From an uncultured Alsobacter sp. (GTDB taxonomy: Bacteria; Pseudomonadota; Alphaproteobacteria; Rhizobiales; Beijerinckiaceae): a DNA stretch of 64,000 nucleotides. Shown here piece by piece: positions 1 to 8,808 of this stretch. Position numbers and translations under genes: made by a program. The notes below the pieces were generated by a model. That model saw only the letters and a list, made by a program, of their open reading frames with translations, had not been told where the DNA came from and ran no database searches. Each line of letters starts with the position of its first letter. Position 1 is the first letter of the stretch. The stretch covers positions 51,644 to 115,643 of the forward strand of contig NZ_CAMFHB010000017.1 in the NCBI RefSeq assembly GCF_945952055.1, read 5' to 3'.

Positions 1-129
1 GCCGATTTCCGCTCGGGCGAGGGGCTGCTCAGGGTGTCGCTGAACGCCTATGACGCGGTCGACCCATCCGCTCCGGTCACGATCGGCGTGCCGGCCGAGC
101 GTTGCGTCATCGTTGCCGGGACGTCGTAG
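1..129 (+). CDS. ABC transporter ATP-binding protein, C-terminal fragment
   Basis: Frame 1 is open from the window edge and ends at a TAG at 127-129. The 42 visible residues (reading ...FRSGEGLLRVSLNAYDAVD and ending ...RCVIVAGTS) look like the TOBE-type C-terminal domain of a PotA/FbpC-type import ATPase. The nucleotide-binding domain lies outside the window. The permease gene starts one base after the stop, so the two are almost certainly co-transcribed and make one transporter. The assignment rests mainly on this coupling and is an inference. Confidence 0.6.
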   Translation, partial: ADFRSGEGLLRVSLNAYDAVDPSAPVTIGVPAERCVIVAGTS

Positions 130-130
130 C

Positions 131-1843
131 GTGGCCAGCGTTCCGTCTTCGCTTTCCAACTCGCTCGGATTCTCGCGCACTACGGTCTGGCTCGTCGTCG
201 CCGTCGTGGCCGTGCTCGTCTGCGGGCCGCTGGTGGTCCTGGCGGTGTCGGCCCTGACACCGGCTGGCCTGCTCCCGTTCGAGGCACGGGGGCTCACGCT
301 GGACAACTTGGTGGGCGTCGTCGCCAATCCCGATCTCGGGCGGCTGCTCGCAAACACCGCCCTCTACGCAGCCGGCAGCATGGCGCTCGGCACGACGATG
401 GCCTTGGTCCTGGCCTGGCTCACGGAGCGCACCGACATGCCGGGTGCGGTCGTGGTCCGGACCGTCTTCTTCGCGTGGATGGCCGTGCCGCCGGCCGTGC
501 TGGGCTTCGGCTGGATCCTCCTGATCAATCCGGGCAACGGCGTGCTCAACGTGTGGTCGCGAGCGCTGCTCGGCGCGGAGCCCTTCACCATCTACTCGAT
601 GTGGGCGCTGATCGTGACGACCAGCTTCAGCGTCACGCCCACGGCCTATGTCATGATTGCCGGACTTTTCCGAAACATGGATCCGCAGCTGGAGGACGCC
701 GGGCTCATCCATGGCGCCAGGAGCCGCACCGTGGCGCGGGTCATCACGCTGCCCCTCCTGGCGCCCGGCCTGCTCTCCGTCGGCATCTACATGCTCATCG
801 CCGTGGTCCAGGCCTTCGAGCTCCCGCTCATCGTCGGACTGACGGCCCGGATCCCGGTGCTCAGCACCCGCATCTTCCTCCTGTCCTCTCCGGATGCGGG
901 CGTTCCGAACTACGGGCTCGCGGCCTCCTTCGGCCTCGTCCTGCTGGTGCTCGCGGCCGTGTTGATGTGGGGGTACTTCCGCATCGTCGGAGCGGGCGAG
1001 AAATACAGGGTCGTCGGGGCCAGGGGCTTCAGGGCCCGCCGAATCTGGCTTGGTCGCTGGCGCGTTCCGGCGGGGCTCGGCGCGGGGTGCCTTCTCGTGG
1101 TCATGGCCATGCCGGTGCTCATCCTGGTCTGGACCAGCTTCCTGCCGTTCTACCAGACCCCGGGGCCGCAGGCGCTCGCGCAGCTCACCCTCGCCAATTA
1201 CCGGGAACTGCTGACCTCGGAGGCCGTCCGGCGGGCCGCGCTCAACACGGGGCTGCTGGTCCTGTCCAGCAGCACGCTCGTGGTCCTGCTGGCGGGCCTG
1301 GTGGCCTGGATCTCTGTGCGCGGACGCGGGCCGCTGGCGCGGGCGGCCGACGTCCTGTCCTTCGCGCCGGCCGCCATCCCGCCCGTCGTGATGGCTGTGG
1401 CGATCCTGCTTCTCTACCTGCGGACGCCGCTCTACGGCACCATGGCGGTGCTCGTGATCGGGCACGTCACGATCTACCTGGCCTTCGGCACACGTTCGCT
1501 GTCGGGCGCGCTGGTCCAGCTGAATCGCGACCTGACCGACGCCGCCCTGGTGTGCGGCGCCAACGGCCCGACGATGCTGCGCCGGATCGTGGTGCCCTTG
1601 CTGCGCCCGCAGCTCGTGAACGCATGGCTCTGGGTGCTGGCCCACAGCGCCCGCGACCTCACCATTCCCATCATGCTGATGACGGCCAACACCATGGTCG
1701 TTTCGTCGGTGCTGTGGACGATGTGGGACATCCCGAACCTGCCCGGTGCGGCGGCCCTCGCCACGCTGCTGGTCGTGGTGCTGGTCGTCGTCGTCGTGCC
1801 GGTCCAGCTGGTCCTCTCGAGGAGGTCGGCTTCGGCGCCGTGA
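131..1843 (+). CDS. ABC transporter permease with two fused TM domains (FbpB/ThiP type)
   Basis: This is an inner-membrane permease of about 570 residues. It contains two tandem transmembrane domains, each with an EAA-loop motif that contacts the ATPase: EDAGLIHGARSRTVARV in the first half and TDAALVCGANGPTMLRRIV in the second. Such duplicated permeases serve ferric iron, thiamine, or polyamine/sulfate-like importers; the substrate cannot be read from the sequence. I chose the GTG at 131 because it follows the upstream ATPase stop (127-129) by one base; a start at 50 would overlap the ATPase by 80 bases and add an unlikely Arg/Ser-rich leader. No link to the catabolic island is evident. Confidence 0.85.
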   Translation: MASVPSSLSNSLGFSRTTVWLVVAVVAVLVCGPLVVLAVSALTPAGLLPFEARGLTLDNLVGVVANPDLGRLLANTALYAAGSMALGTTMALVLAWLTERTDMPGAVVVRTVFFAWMAVPPAVLGFGWILLINPGNGVLNVWSRALLGAEPFTIYSMWALIVTTSFSVTPTAYVMIAGLFRNMDPQLEDAGLIHGARSRTVARVITLPLLAPGLLSVGIYMLIAVVQAFELPLIVGLTARIPVLSTRIFLLSSPDAGVPNYGLAASFGLVLLVLAAVLMWGYFRIVGAGEKYRVVGARGFRARRIWLGRWRVPAGLGAGCLLVVMAMPVLILVWTSFLPFYQTPGPQALAQLTLANYRELLTSEAVRRAALNTGLLVLSSSTLVVLLAGLVAWISVRGRGPLARAADVLSFAPAAIPPVVMAVAILLLYLRTPLYGTMAVLVIGHVTIYLAFGTRSLSGALVQLNRDLTDAALVCGANGPTMLRRIVVPLLRPQLVNAWLWVLAHSARDLTIPIMLMTANTMVVSSVLWTMWDIPNLPGAAALATLLVVVLVVVVVPVQLVLSRRSASAP

Positions 1844-1857
1844 CGCCGCTCGATGTC

Positions 1858-2757
1858 TCAGGGTGGCGCGTCGGCGAAGTCGGACCGGGCGAGCGCCACG
1901 AACCGGTGTAGCGAGGGCAGGGCAGACTGCCTCATCCAGGCCAGGTCGAGGCCGAGTGTCACCGTCAGCCCCTCCACGGGCCGCAGCACCACGTCGTCGG
2001 CGGCCAAAAGTGCCGAGGACGCATTGACGAAGCCCACGCCCATGCCGACGGCGATGAAGCTCAGCTGCATGAGGTCGTTGCTGGCCTCCTGGACGATCTT
2101 CGGCACGAGACCGAAGGTCCGGCACTGCGCCAGGAGCCGGGTCTGCGGGAGCCAGTAGGCGGTCATCGACACCGAGACGAACGGTTCGTCCACCAGTTCG
2201 CCGATAGGCACCGTGGGACGTGCCGCGAGGCGATGGCCGATCGGCAGGGCCAGCCAGAAAGGATCGTTCTCGATGCAGACGTGGTCGAGCCCGGCATGTT
2301 CGGGTCGCTCGATCATGAAGCCCGCGTCGATCTTGCCGCCCTGCAGGGCTGTCACCTGCTCCTGCGAGACCATGGAGACGATGTCCAGCTGGATGCCTGG
2401 ATTGGCGTGCGTGAACGCTTTCAGGCAGCGGGCCACGCGCCTGTTGCGGGCCGCGATGTCGTTCATGCCGAGGGCGAGGCGTCCGATTTCGCCGGCCGCC
2501 GCGCGGCGTGCACGGGTCCCGGCGCGGTCCAGGACCTCCAGCCCCCGGCGCGCCTCGACGGCGAAGACCTGTCCGGCCGGCGTCATCCTGACGCCGTTGG
2601 GAAGCCGGTCCAGGAGGACCGTGCCCAGGCGGTCCTCGAGTTCCTTGACATGGCGGGAAAGAGCGGACTGGGCGATGTTCAGCGCGGCTGCGGCGCGTCG
2701 GAAGCTTTCCTGCTCGGCCACTTCCAGAAAATAGCGAAGCTGGTGGAACTCGCTCAT
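1858..2757 (-). CDS. LysR-family transcriptional regulator
   Basis: This 299-residue protein has an N-terminal winged helix-turn-helix (about residues 1-60, FHQLRYFLEVAEQESFRRAA then AQSALSRHVKELEDRLG), followed by a periplasmic-binding-protein-like effector domain. It is divergent from the VOC/flavin-monooxygenase cluster that starts at 2855, the usual arrangement for a LysR activator of its neighbours. A perfect T-N11-A palindrome lies just upstream at 2766-2780. The effector is unknown. Its 3' end converges on the permease gene with only 14 bases between the stops. Confidence 0.9.
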   Translation of the reverse strand: MSEFHQLRYFLEVAEQESFRRAAAALNIAQSALSRHVKELEDRLGTVLLDRLPNGVRMTPAGQVFAVEARRGLEVLDRAGTRARRAAAGEIGRLALGMNDIAARNRRVARCLKAFTHANPGIQLDIVSMVSQEQVTALQGGKIDAGFMIERPEHAGLDHVCIENDPFWLALPIGHRLAARPTVPIGELVDEPFVSVSMTAYWLPQTRLLAQCRTFGLVPKIVQEASNDLMQLSFIAVGMGVGFVNASSALLAADDVVLRPVEGLTVTLGLDLAWMRQSALPSLHRFVALARSDFADAPP

Positions 2758-2765
2758 GCCGGCCT

Positions 2766-2780
2766 ATCTCGATTCGAGAT
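2766..2780. promoter_or_regulatory. LysR-type operator palindrome
   Basis: ATCTCGATTCGAGAT is a perfect 7+1+7 inverted repeat containing the T-N11-A core typical of LysR-family sites. It lies 8 bases upstream of the lysR start and 75 bases upstream of the divergent VOC gene, so it could serve both autoregulation and activation. The role is inferred from position and symmetry. Confidence 0.5.
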
Positions 2781-2854
2781 CACCTCTTCTCAACTCGGTA
2801 TTGGCAATCGCGGATGAGGGCAAGCAAAGTCCGACGAAAGCGGGGAGGAACGAC

Positions 2855-3385
2855 GTGCTGACATCTCTTGGACAGGTCACCCAGTCCGCGTTCATGACCC
2901 GCGATATCCGGGGGACGATCGCCCATTTCGTGTCGAACCTCGGCATCGGGCCCTGGTACATGATCGAGGGTGGGCGCTTCAGCGAATGCCGCTACCGCGG
3001 AATCCCGTGCCAGCCGGTCCTGACGACGGCGTTCGCCTGCGCCCGTGGCCTCGAATTCGAGCTCATGCAGCTCGACAACGACGAGCCCAGCATGTGGCGT
3101 GACGCGCTCGCGCGGCCGTTCATCCGCGAGGCTTTCCACCACTGGTGCCTGTGGCCCGACGACTATGACGCGACGCTCGCGGATGCGCTGGGCCGCGGCT
3201 ATCGCGTGTACCAGGACGGCGCCACGACGCGCGGCCGCTTCGTCTATCTCGAGAACCCGGCCTCGCCGGACGACATCCTTGAAATCACGGAACGGACCCC
3301 GCCTCGGCGCGCCTTCCAGGACCTCGTGGCGGAAGCCGGGCGGACCTGGAGGGGTGACGATCCCATCCGCACGAACTGGTCCTGA
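2855..3385 (+). CDS. VOC (glyoxalase-fold) family protein
   Basis: The product is about 176 residues with a vicinal-oxygen-chelate fold, recognisable from TQSAFMTRDIRGTIAHF followed by LGIGPWYMIEGG. Family members include methylmalonyl-CoA epimerases, dioxygenases and glyoxalases, so the reaction is not defined. The GTG at 2855 is preferred because a GGGAGG ribosome-binding site lies at 2843-2848; an ATG at 2756 would overlap the start of the divergent lysR gene. It is the first gene of the unit leading to the flavin monooxygenase and its reductase, and resembles a second VOC protein at 27809 (shared GIGPW motif). Confidence 0.75.
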   Translation: MLTSLGQVTQSAFMTRDIRGTIAHFVSNLGIGPWYMIEGGRFSECRYRGIPCQPVLTTAFACARGLEFELMQLDNDEPSMWRDALARPFIREAFHHWCLWPDDYDATLADALGRGYRVYQDGATTRGRFVYLENPASPDDILEITERTPPRRAFQDLVAEAGRTWRGDDPIRTNWS

Positions 3386-3409
3386 CCAACCCTTTCGGAG
3401 GTACGCATC

Positions 3410-4771
3410 ATGCAGCCAATGGTGCTTAGCGCTCTCGACATGTCCTGTGTCGGTTTCCTGGCCCAGGGGGTCTGGACACATCCGGCCGACCGATCGACCC
3501 GGATGAACACGCTGGACTACTGGCTCGACTACGCCCGCCTGCTCGAGCGCGGCATGTTCGACATGCTGTTCATCGCCGACACGATCGGGACCTACGACGT
3601 CTACGGCGGCTCGATCGACGCGGCCGTCCGCGGTGGCGTCCAGCTTCCGATGAACGATCCGTCGGTCGTCGTATCGGGCATGGCTGCCGTGACGAAGAAC
3701 CTGGGGTTCGGCATCACCGGCAACGTGATCTACGAGCCGCCGTATCTCTTTGCCCGGCGCATGTCGACGCTCGACCACCTGACCGGCGGCCGCGTCGGCT
3801 GGAATATCGTCACGGGGATCCTGGCCAGTGGAGCCAAGGTGATGGGACGCGACAAGATCGTCGCCCATGACGAACGCTACGATGTTGCCGATGAGTATCT
3901 GGAGCTGATGTACAAGCTCTGGGAGGGATGCTGGGACGACGACGCGGTCCGCTTCGATCGCGAGAAGCACCTGTTTGCCGACCCCCGTGGCGTGCATCCG
4001 GTCCACCACGACGGACGCTACTTCAAGATGGAGGGCGTCCATCCCTGCCTGCCATCGCCGCAGCGCACGCCGTTCCTGTTCCAGGCCGGGGCCTCCGGGC
4101 GCGGCAAGGCCTTCGCGGCCACCCACGCGGAATGTGTGTTCGTGAACGGGGTGTCGAAGGAGTCCGTGGCCGCCAACGTCGCGGACATCCGCCGGCTCGC
4201 TGCCGCGCAGGGGCGCAATCCCGCCGACGTTCTCGTGCTTGCCGGCGCGACAATTATCGTCGGCCGCACCGATGCAGAGGCGCGCGAGAAGGCCGACGCG
4301 TATCGGCGCTGCGCCGACCCCGAAGCCGTGCTGGCCCATGCGGCGGGTGGCCTGGGGGTCGATCTGTCGCGCTACCCGCTGGACGAGCCTCTGACGTATC
4401 AGGAGACGGACGCCAACCGCACCTCGATGGAGATGTTCACCCGCAACGCGAAGCGGACCTACACGCCGCGGCAGATCGCCGAGGAAATGGCGCTCTCGGC
4501 GCGCAATCTGCTGATCGTGGGCAGCGTCGAGCACGTCGTCGGCGAACTCGCGGACTGGATGGCGAAGACCGGGGTCAACGGGTTCAACGTAGCCCGGCTG
4601 ATCATGCCGGAGACGTTGCAGGACTTCGTGGAACTCGCCGTGCCCGCCTTGCAGGAGCGCGGTCTTCTGAAGCGCGAGTACCGGTCCGGAACCCTGCGCG
4701 AGAAGATCTTCGGCGCTGGCCCTCGCCTGAGGTCACCGCACCCGGCGGCCATGGCCCGAACCTCAACGTGA
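3410..4771 (+). CDS. Flavin-dependent monooxygenase, NtaA/SnaA/DszA family
   Basis: This 453-residue TIM-barrel protein belongs to the bacterial luciferase-like class that uses reduced FMN and oxygen, the group of nitrilotriacetate, pristinamycin and dibenzothiophene-sulfone monooxygenases. Diagnostic stretches are MFDMLFIADTIGTYDVY near residue 45, the LTGGRVGWNIVTG motif near 125, and LFQAGASGRGKAFAATHAE near 225. A GGAGG ribosome-binding site precedes the ATG. The flavin reductase gene begins 13 bases after the stop, giving a two-component system. The substrate is unknown. No copy of the shared catabolic operator lies upstream, so it may answer to the adjacent LysR regulator instead. Confidence 0.87.
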   Translation: MQPMVLSALDMSCVGFLAQGVWTHPADRSTRMNTLDYWLDYARLLERGMFDMLFIADTIGTYDVYGGSIDAAVRGGVQLPMNDPSVVVSGMAAVTKNLGFGITGNVIYEPPYLFARRMSTLDHLTGGRVGWNIVTGILASGAKVMGRDKIVAHDERYDVADEYLELMYKLWEGCWDDDAVRFDREKHLFADPRGVHPVHHDGRYFKMEGVHPCLPSPQRTPFLFQAGASGRGKAFAATHAECVFVNGVSKESVAANVADIRRLAAAQGRNPADVLVLAGATIIVGRTDAEAREKADAYRRCADPEAVLAHAAGGLGVDLSRYPLDEPLTYQETDANRTSMEMFTRNAKRTYTPRQIAEEMALSARNLLIVGSVEHVVGELADWMAKTGVNGFNVARLIMPETLQDFVELAVPALQERGLLKREYRSGTLREKIFGAGPRLRSPHPAAMARTST

Positions 4772-4784
4772 CCGAGGAGATCGA

Positions 4785-5327
4785 ATGTCCAGCATGTCCC
4801 CCGAATCCATCCTCATGCCGGCCGAGTGTCGGTCGGCCCTCGCACCCCCGCATCAGGTCAAGCACGCGTTCTCCCGCATTCCGGCAGGGGTTGCCATCGT
4901 GGCCACGATGGACGCGGACGGCGTGCCGCAGGGGCTCACGGCAAGCACGGTGACGCCACTCTCGCTCGAACCGCCGATGCTGCTCGTCTGCATGAACCGC
5001 TCGGTTCACTGCCTTCCGGCTTTTTCTCAAGCGCGGCGGTTCGCGGTCAGCATGCTGCGGCCCGAGCATCGGGACCTCGCATCTCGCTTCGCCAAGCACG
5101 CCACCGACAAGTTCGACGGCGTGTCGTGGTCCCGAGGAGCGCTGGGCCAGCCGGTTATCGACGGCGCCCTCGCGACGTTCGAGTGCGAACGGGACGAGAT
5201 GCTGCCCGGTGGAGACCACATCATCCTCACCGGCCTGATCCAGCGAGCACACGCCGGCGAAGAGGGGATGGCGATGGTCTACCTGGCGCGTCGGTTTCAC
5301 GGGCTCGCGGTGGGTGGGGCCGACTGA
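4785..5327 (+). CDS. Flavin reductase (HpaC/NtaB-like) partner of the monooxygenase
   Basis: This 180-residue protein has the split-barrel flavin reductase fold: FSRIPAGVAIVATMDADGVPQGLTAST and LEPPMLLVCMNRSVH are typical of the FMN-binding core. It should reduce free FMN with NAD(P)H and supply it to the monooxygenase encoded 13 bases upstream. Its last 31 bases overlap, tail to tail, the last codons of the GMC oxidoreductase on the other strand (5297-5327), so the LysR-linked module abuts the ipdAB operon with no intergenic space. Confidence 0.85.
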   Translation: MSSMSPESILMPAECRSALAPPHQVKHAFSRIPAGVAIVATMDADGVPQGLTASTVTPLSLEPPMLLVCMNRSVHCLPAFSQARRFAVSMLRPEHRDLASRFAKHATDKFDGVSWSRGALGQPVIDGALATFECERDEMLPGGDHIILTGLIQRAHAGEEGMAMVYLARRFHGLAVGGAD

Positions 5328-6925
5328 GGTCCGCTGCCCGCTTTGCCGCTCATGACATCAGCGGCCAGCCACGCCAAGGCCATCACCGGGCCGTTCGTGT
5401 TGCTCGAGATGGGCGACGGCATGACGGAGGCGTCGACGACTCTGAGGTTGTCCACGCTCCGGACGCGAAGGGTGCCATCGACGACGGCGAGCGGGTCATT
5501 GCCCATGCGGCAGGTCCCCACCGCATGGAGCCCCGATACGAACCGCCCGCGAAAAGCGTCGAGGAGTTCGGCGTCGCCGTCGACCGAGCGCCCGGGCCAC
5601 AACTCCGTTTCGAGGAGCGCGGCCAGGGCCGGCTGGTCGACGAAGCGCCGCATCGCGCGCATCATGGCGACTGCCGTCCCGCGATCGGACTCGGTCGCCA
5701 GCCAGTTGGGGGTGATCACCGGTGGGACCTCGACATCCGGACTGCGGATGCCGACCCGCCCCCGGCTTTCGGGGCGCAGCATGTAGCCGATCATGGTCAG
5801 GCCGGGCTCGCGCTCCATCCGCAGCCGGCCGGGCAGCAGCCCGCGCGCGAAGGTGTAGGGCGAGAGCGACAGCTGGAGATCGGGGTAGGGCACCTCCGGA
5901 CGGGACCGGACGAAGGCCCCCATTTCCGAGGCGCCGTAGCTCAGTACACCGGTGCCTGCGATCGCGTAGCGCAGGATCTCGCGGGCGAGGCCAAGGCCCC
6001 TCAGCCGCGCGTTGTGACCGGCCATCGCGCGCAGCCGGTAAGGCAGCGCGATCACGAGGTGCTCGGCCAGGTTGGCGCCGACGCCGGGCAGGTCGTGCGC
6101 TGGCGTGACGCCTGCCGCCTTCAGGTCATCGGCCTTGCCGATGCCCGACACCTGCAAGAGCTGCGGCGACTGGATCGCTCCGCAGGACAACACGACCGTC
6201 CCGGCGTGGAGGTCGACGGTGTGACTGCCTTGGCGAAAGCGAATGCCCGCCGCCCTGCCACCCTCTAGGAGGACTCTTTCTGCCCGAGCCCCGGTGACGA
6301 TCCGGAGGTTCGGCCTATGCCTGACGGGATCGATGAAGGCCCGGCCCGCGCTGGACCGGCGCCCCTTCGGACCGACGGAGTGGGCGTAGTGCCCGACGGC
6401 CTCTTCCCGGGCTCCGTCGATGACGTTGCGCACCGGAAGGCCCAGCGAGCGCCCTGCGGCGAGGACGGCCGACCCGAGCGGCTCCTCCAGCGATCGCACC
6501 CCCGTGCCGAGCAAGGGCCGCCGGCCCGGCGCCATCCCGCCGTCGATCGCCTCGAAGGCGCCCTCGAAAGCCGACCAGTCCCAGCCTTCGGTGCCGAAGG
6601 CGCGCCACCCATCGTAGTCCTGCGGCGCACCCCGGCAGTAGATCGAGCCGTTGATCGCGCTCGACCCGCCGAGCCCCCTGCCGCGGGCCCAGGTCTCAGG
6701 CACCGGGCGACCATGTTCCGACGTGACGGGAAATGACCAGGCCCGCTCGCGATGCCCGGTGAGCATCACCCATCCGCGCGGCATGTCCGACAGGGGATGG
6801 TGCCACCCCGGGCCGGCCTCGAGGAGAACGACGCGCGTCTGTGGATCCTGGCTGAGCCGGTTGGCCAGGACGCAGCCGGCGCTCCCCGCGCCGACGATGA
6901 CGTAGTCCGGATCAGGAGAGGCCAT
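5297..6925 (-). CDS. GMC-family FAD oxidoreductase
   Basis: This 542-residue flavoprotein is of the glucose-methanol-choline class. The ADP-binding motif DYVIVGAGSAGCVLANRL is at residues 7-24, GMC signature sequences follow (GLGGSSAINGSIYCRG near 85), and the catalytic His/Asn pair is in HAVGTCRMG and SSNTNGP near the C-terminus. It probably oxidises an alcohol to a carbonyl; the substrate is unknown. It is the last gene of the leftward operon that starts at 14914 and contains ipdAB. A second GMC enzyme is encoded at 57365-58969. Confidence 0.85.
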   Translation of the reverse strand: MASPDPDYVIVGAGSAGCVLANRLSQDPQTRVVLLEAGPGWHHPLSDMPRGWVMLTGHRERAWSFPVTSEHGRPVPETWARGRGLGGSSAINGSIYCRGAPQDYDGWRAFGTEGWDWSAFEGAFEAIDGGMAPGRRPLLGTGVRSLEEPLGSAVLAAGRSLGLPVRNVIDGAREEAVGHYAHSVGPKGRRSSAGRAFIDPVRHRPNLRIVTGARAERVLLEGGRAAGIRFRQGSHTVDLHAGTVVLSCGAIQSPQLLQVSGIGKADDLKAAGVTPAHDLPGVGANLAEHLVIALPYRLRAMAGHNARLRGLGLAREILRYAIAGTGVLSYGASEMGAFVRSRPEVPYPDLQLSLSPYTFARGLLPGRLRMEREPGLTMIGYMLRPESRGRVGIRSPDVEVPPVITPNWLATESDRGTAVAMMRAMRRFVDQPALAALLETELWPGRSVDGDAELLDAFRGRFVSGLHAVGTCRMGNDPLAVVDGTLRVRSVDNLRVVDASVMPSPISSNTNGPVMALAWLAADVMSGKAGSGPQSAPPTASP

Positions 6926-6947
6926 GGCCCGTCACGCCGTCCGCGCC

Positions 6948-7727
6948 TCAGACATGATAGCCGCCGTCGACGTTGATGACCTGGCCGCTCACGAACCGGC
7001 CGCGCCGGGAGGCGAGGTAGGTGACGGCCTCCGCCACGTCGATCGCCTCGCCCCAGCGCCGCAGGGGCACGTTGGCGGCGGCAGCGTCGATGTATTTCTG
7101 ATCGATGTAGCCTTGCTTCATGAGTTCGGGGTGGGAGCCCGCGTCGATGATGCCGAGGGCGACGCCGTTGGCGCGAACGCCGAAGCGGCCCTCCTCCTTT
7201 GCGATCGCCGTCATGATCGCGTTCACGCCGGCCTTCGGCACCACGGAGAGTCCGTCCGCGGAAGCATATCGGAACTGGGCAGAACTCTGGATCGCGACGA
7301 TCGAGCCTTGAGACTTGCGCAGGTGGGGTAGCCCGAAGTGGACCGCGTTGTAGAAGCCGAACGTGTCCTGGAGCAGGTGGTCGCGCATCTGCTGCGGCGG
7401 CACCCTGCTCAGATGGATCAAGGGAACGAGCGGGCCGGCCGCATAGACCAGCGTGTGCAAGCCGCCACTTTCGGCGACGACCTCTGCGACGAGGGCCTCC
7501 GCAGCGGTCGGATCCTGGAGATCGACCTGATGGATCCACGCCTGGCGCCCCTCTGATGCCACCAGTGCGGCTGTCCGATCGGCCTTGCCGCGGTTCCGGT
7601 TGTAGGTCAGCGCGACATCGCATCCGTCCCGCGCCAGGACGCGCGCGATCTCGGAGCCGACGCCACCGCTTCCGCCGATCACCAGGGCACATCCGTCCGT
7701 CGGGTAGAGGGGGGGCTTGTCGGTCAT
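6948..7727 (-). CDS. SDR-family protein lacking the usual catalytic tyrosine
   Basis: This 259-residue Rossmann-fold protein has the cofactor motif VIGGSGGVGSEIARVLA at residues 16-32 and the C-terminal FVSGQVINVDGG expected of classical short-chain dehydrogenases. In the active-site segment the YxxxK pattern is replaced by SVVPK, so Lys is present but Ser occupies the Tyr position; a Tyr occurs further upstream in FRYASADG, out of register. It may be a divergent reductase or a non-catalytic homologue. It sits between the kinase-like gene (7735) and the GMC gene in the ipdAB operon. Confidence 0.8.
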   Translation of the reverse strand: MTDKPPLYPTDGCALVIGGSGGVGSEIARVLARDGCDVALTYNRNRGKADRTAALVASEGRQAWIHQVDLQDPTAAEALVAEVVAESGGLHTLVYAAGPLVPLIHLSRVPPQQMRDHLLQDTFGFYNAVHFGLPHLRKSQGSIVAIQSSAQFRYASADGLSVVPKAGVNAIMTAIAKEEGRFGVRANGVALGIIDAGSHPELMKQGYIDQKYIDAAAANVPLRRWGEAIDVAEAVTYLASRRGRFVSGQVINVDGGYHV

Positions 7728-7734
7728 GGTGTCC

Positions 7735-8805
7735 TCAAAGCTTCATGGCGCGGGTGGCGCAGGCCCAGCCCATTTCCGCGACGGGCCTCGCGAGTGCACC
7801 GGCCTCCCGGGCGTGGGGGTTGCTGGCAGTCCCTTCGACGACACGCTTCATGATGCCCTGGCGGATCGCGGCTACCCTGAACAGGCAGAAGGCGAGATAG
7901 GCCTGCCAGTCCCGGTCGCTGAGGTCGTCCTGATTGGTCGCCCGCAGGTACGTGTCCCGGTAGGCACTCGCGTCGGGGATCCCTATCTCCGGGAGATCGA
8001 GACCCTGGAGGCCGCGGAACGGACTCTGCGGGAAAGTCCAGGACAGCATGTGATAGGCGAAGTCGGCCAAGGGATCGCCGATGGTCGAGAGTTCCCAGTC
8101 CACGACGGCCACCACCTGCGGCTCAATCGGGTGGACGATCATGTTGTCGAGGCGGTAGTCGCCATGGATCAGGGCGGATCGGCGCTGGGCCGGGATGTTG
8201 GCCGGGAGCCAGGCGATCAGGTCGTCCATTGCCGCGATGCGCTCGGTTTCCGACGCCCGGTACTGCGTCGTCCACCGCTTCACCTGGCGGGCGACGTAGT
8301 CCGTCGGGCGGCCGAAATCGGAGAGGCCAAGCGCCCCAAAGTCCAGGCCATGCAGGCGGGCGATCACACGGTTGAGTTCGCCGTAGATCGCTCTGCGGGT
8401 CTCCTGTGACACGTCCGGCAGCCAGGGTTCCCAGAACGACCTGCCCGGGACGTAATCCATCACGTAGAACATCGTCCCCACGATCGACTCGTCCTCGCAC
8501 AGCAGCCTCGGTCTGGCGACCGGCACGCCCGAATCCCACAAGGCCGAGATGACCCGGAACTCGCGATCGACCGCGTGGGCGGAGGGCAGCAGCTTTCCGT
8601 CCGGCTTCTTGCGCAGCACGAGCCGGCGCCTCCCGTCGATGGACAGGACCATCGTGGGGTTGGACTGTCCGCCGCGGAAGCGTTCGATCGTCAGGACGCC
8701 ACCGCAATCCGGCAACCGCCCCACGAGGTATGCTTGAAGCCTGCCGGGATCGACTGTGCTTCCTGCCGGCAGCGGTTCCGTTCCGACGAACCGCGACGCG
8801 TCCAT
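7735..8805 (-). CDS. APH-type phosphotransferase, ACAD10/11 or LvaA-like kinase
   Basis: This 356-residue protein has the aminoglycoside-phosphotransferase fold: ALIHGDYRLDNMIV carries the catalytic loop (His214, Asp216, Asn221) and VDWELSTIGDPLADF the metal-binding Asp236. Antibiotic resistance is unlikely. The gene lies directly after an acyl-CoA dehydrogenase gene (3 bases apart), the same domain combination as in mammalian ACAD10/ACAD11 and in the Pseudomonas levulinate proteins LvaA and LvaC, where the kinase phosphorylates a 4-hydroxyacyl-CoA and the dehydrogenase-fold partner eliminates phosphate. A hydroxyacyl-CoA kinase role here is an inference from that pairing. Confidence 0.82.
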   Translation of the reverse strand: MDASRFVGTEPLPAGSTVDPGRLQAYLVGRLPDCGGVLTIERFRGGQSNPTMVLSIDGRRRLVLRKKPDGKLLPSAHAVDREFRVISALWDSGVPVARPRLLCEDESIVGTMFYVMDYVPGRSFWEPWLPDVSQETRRAIYGELNRVIARLHGLDFGALGLSDFGRPTDYVARQVKRWTTQYRASETERIAAMDDLIAWLPANIPAQRRSALIHGDYRLDNMIVHPIEPQVVAVVDWELSTIGDPLADFAYHMLSWTFPQSPFRGLQGLDLPEIGIPDASAYRDTYLRATNQDDLSDRDWQAYLAFCLFRVAAIRQGIMKRVVEGTASNPHAREAGALARPVAEMGWACATRAMKL

Positions 8806-8808
8806 CGC

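Noticed and set aside
107..2125. Very long open frame on the minus strand opposite the permease gene
   Set aside because: It is rich in Arg, His, Gln and Asp with no recognisable fold, typical of antisense frames in GC-rich DNA, and it overlaps two well-supported genes.
7735..8805. Aminoglycoside resistance gene
   Set aside because: The fold is APH-like, but the gene is coupled to an acyl-CoA dehydrogenase in a catabolic operon, pointing to an ACAD10/11-type kinase.
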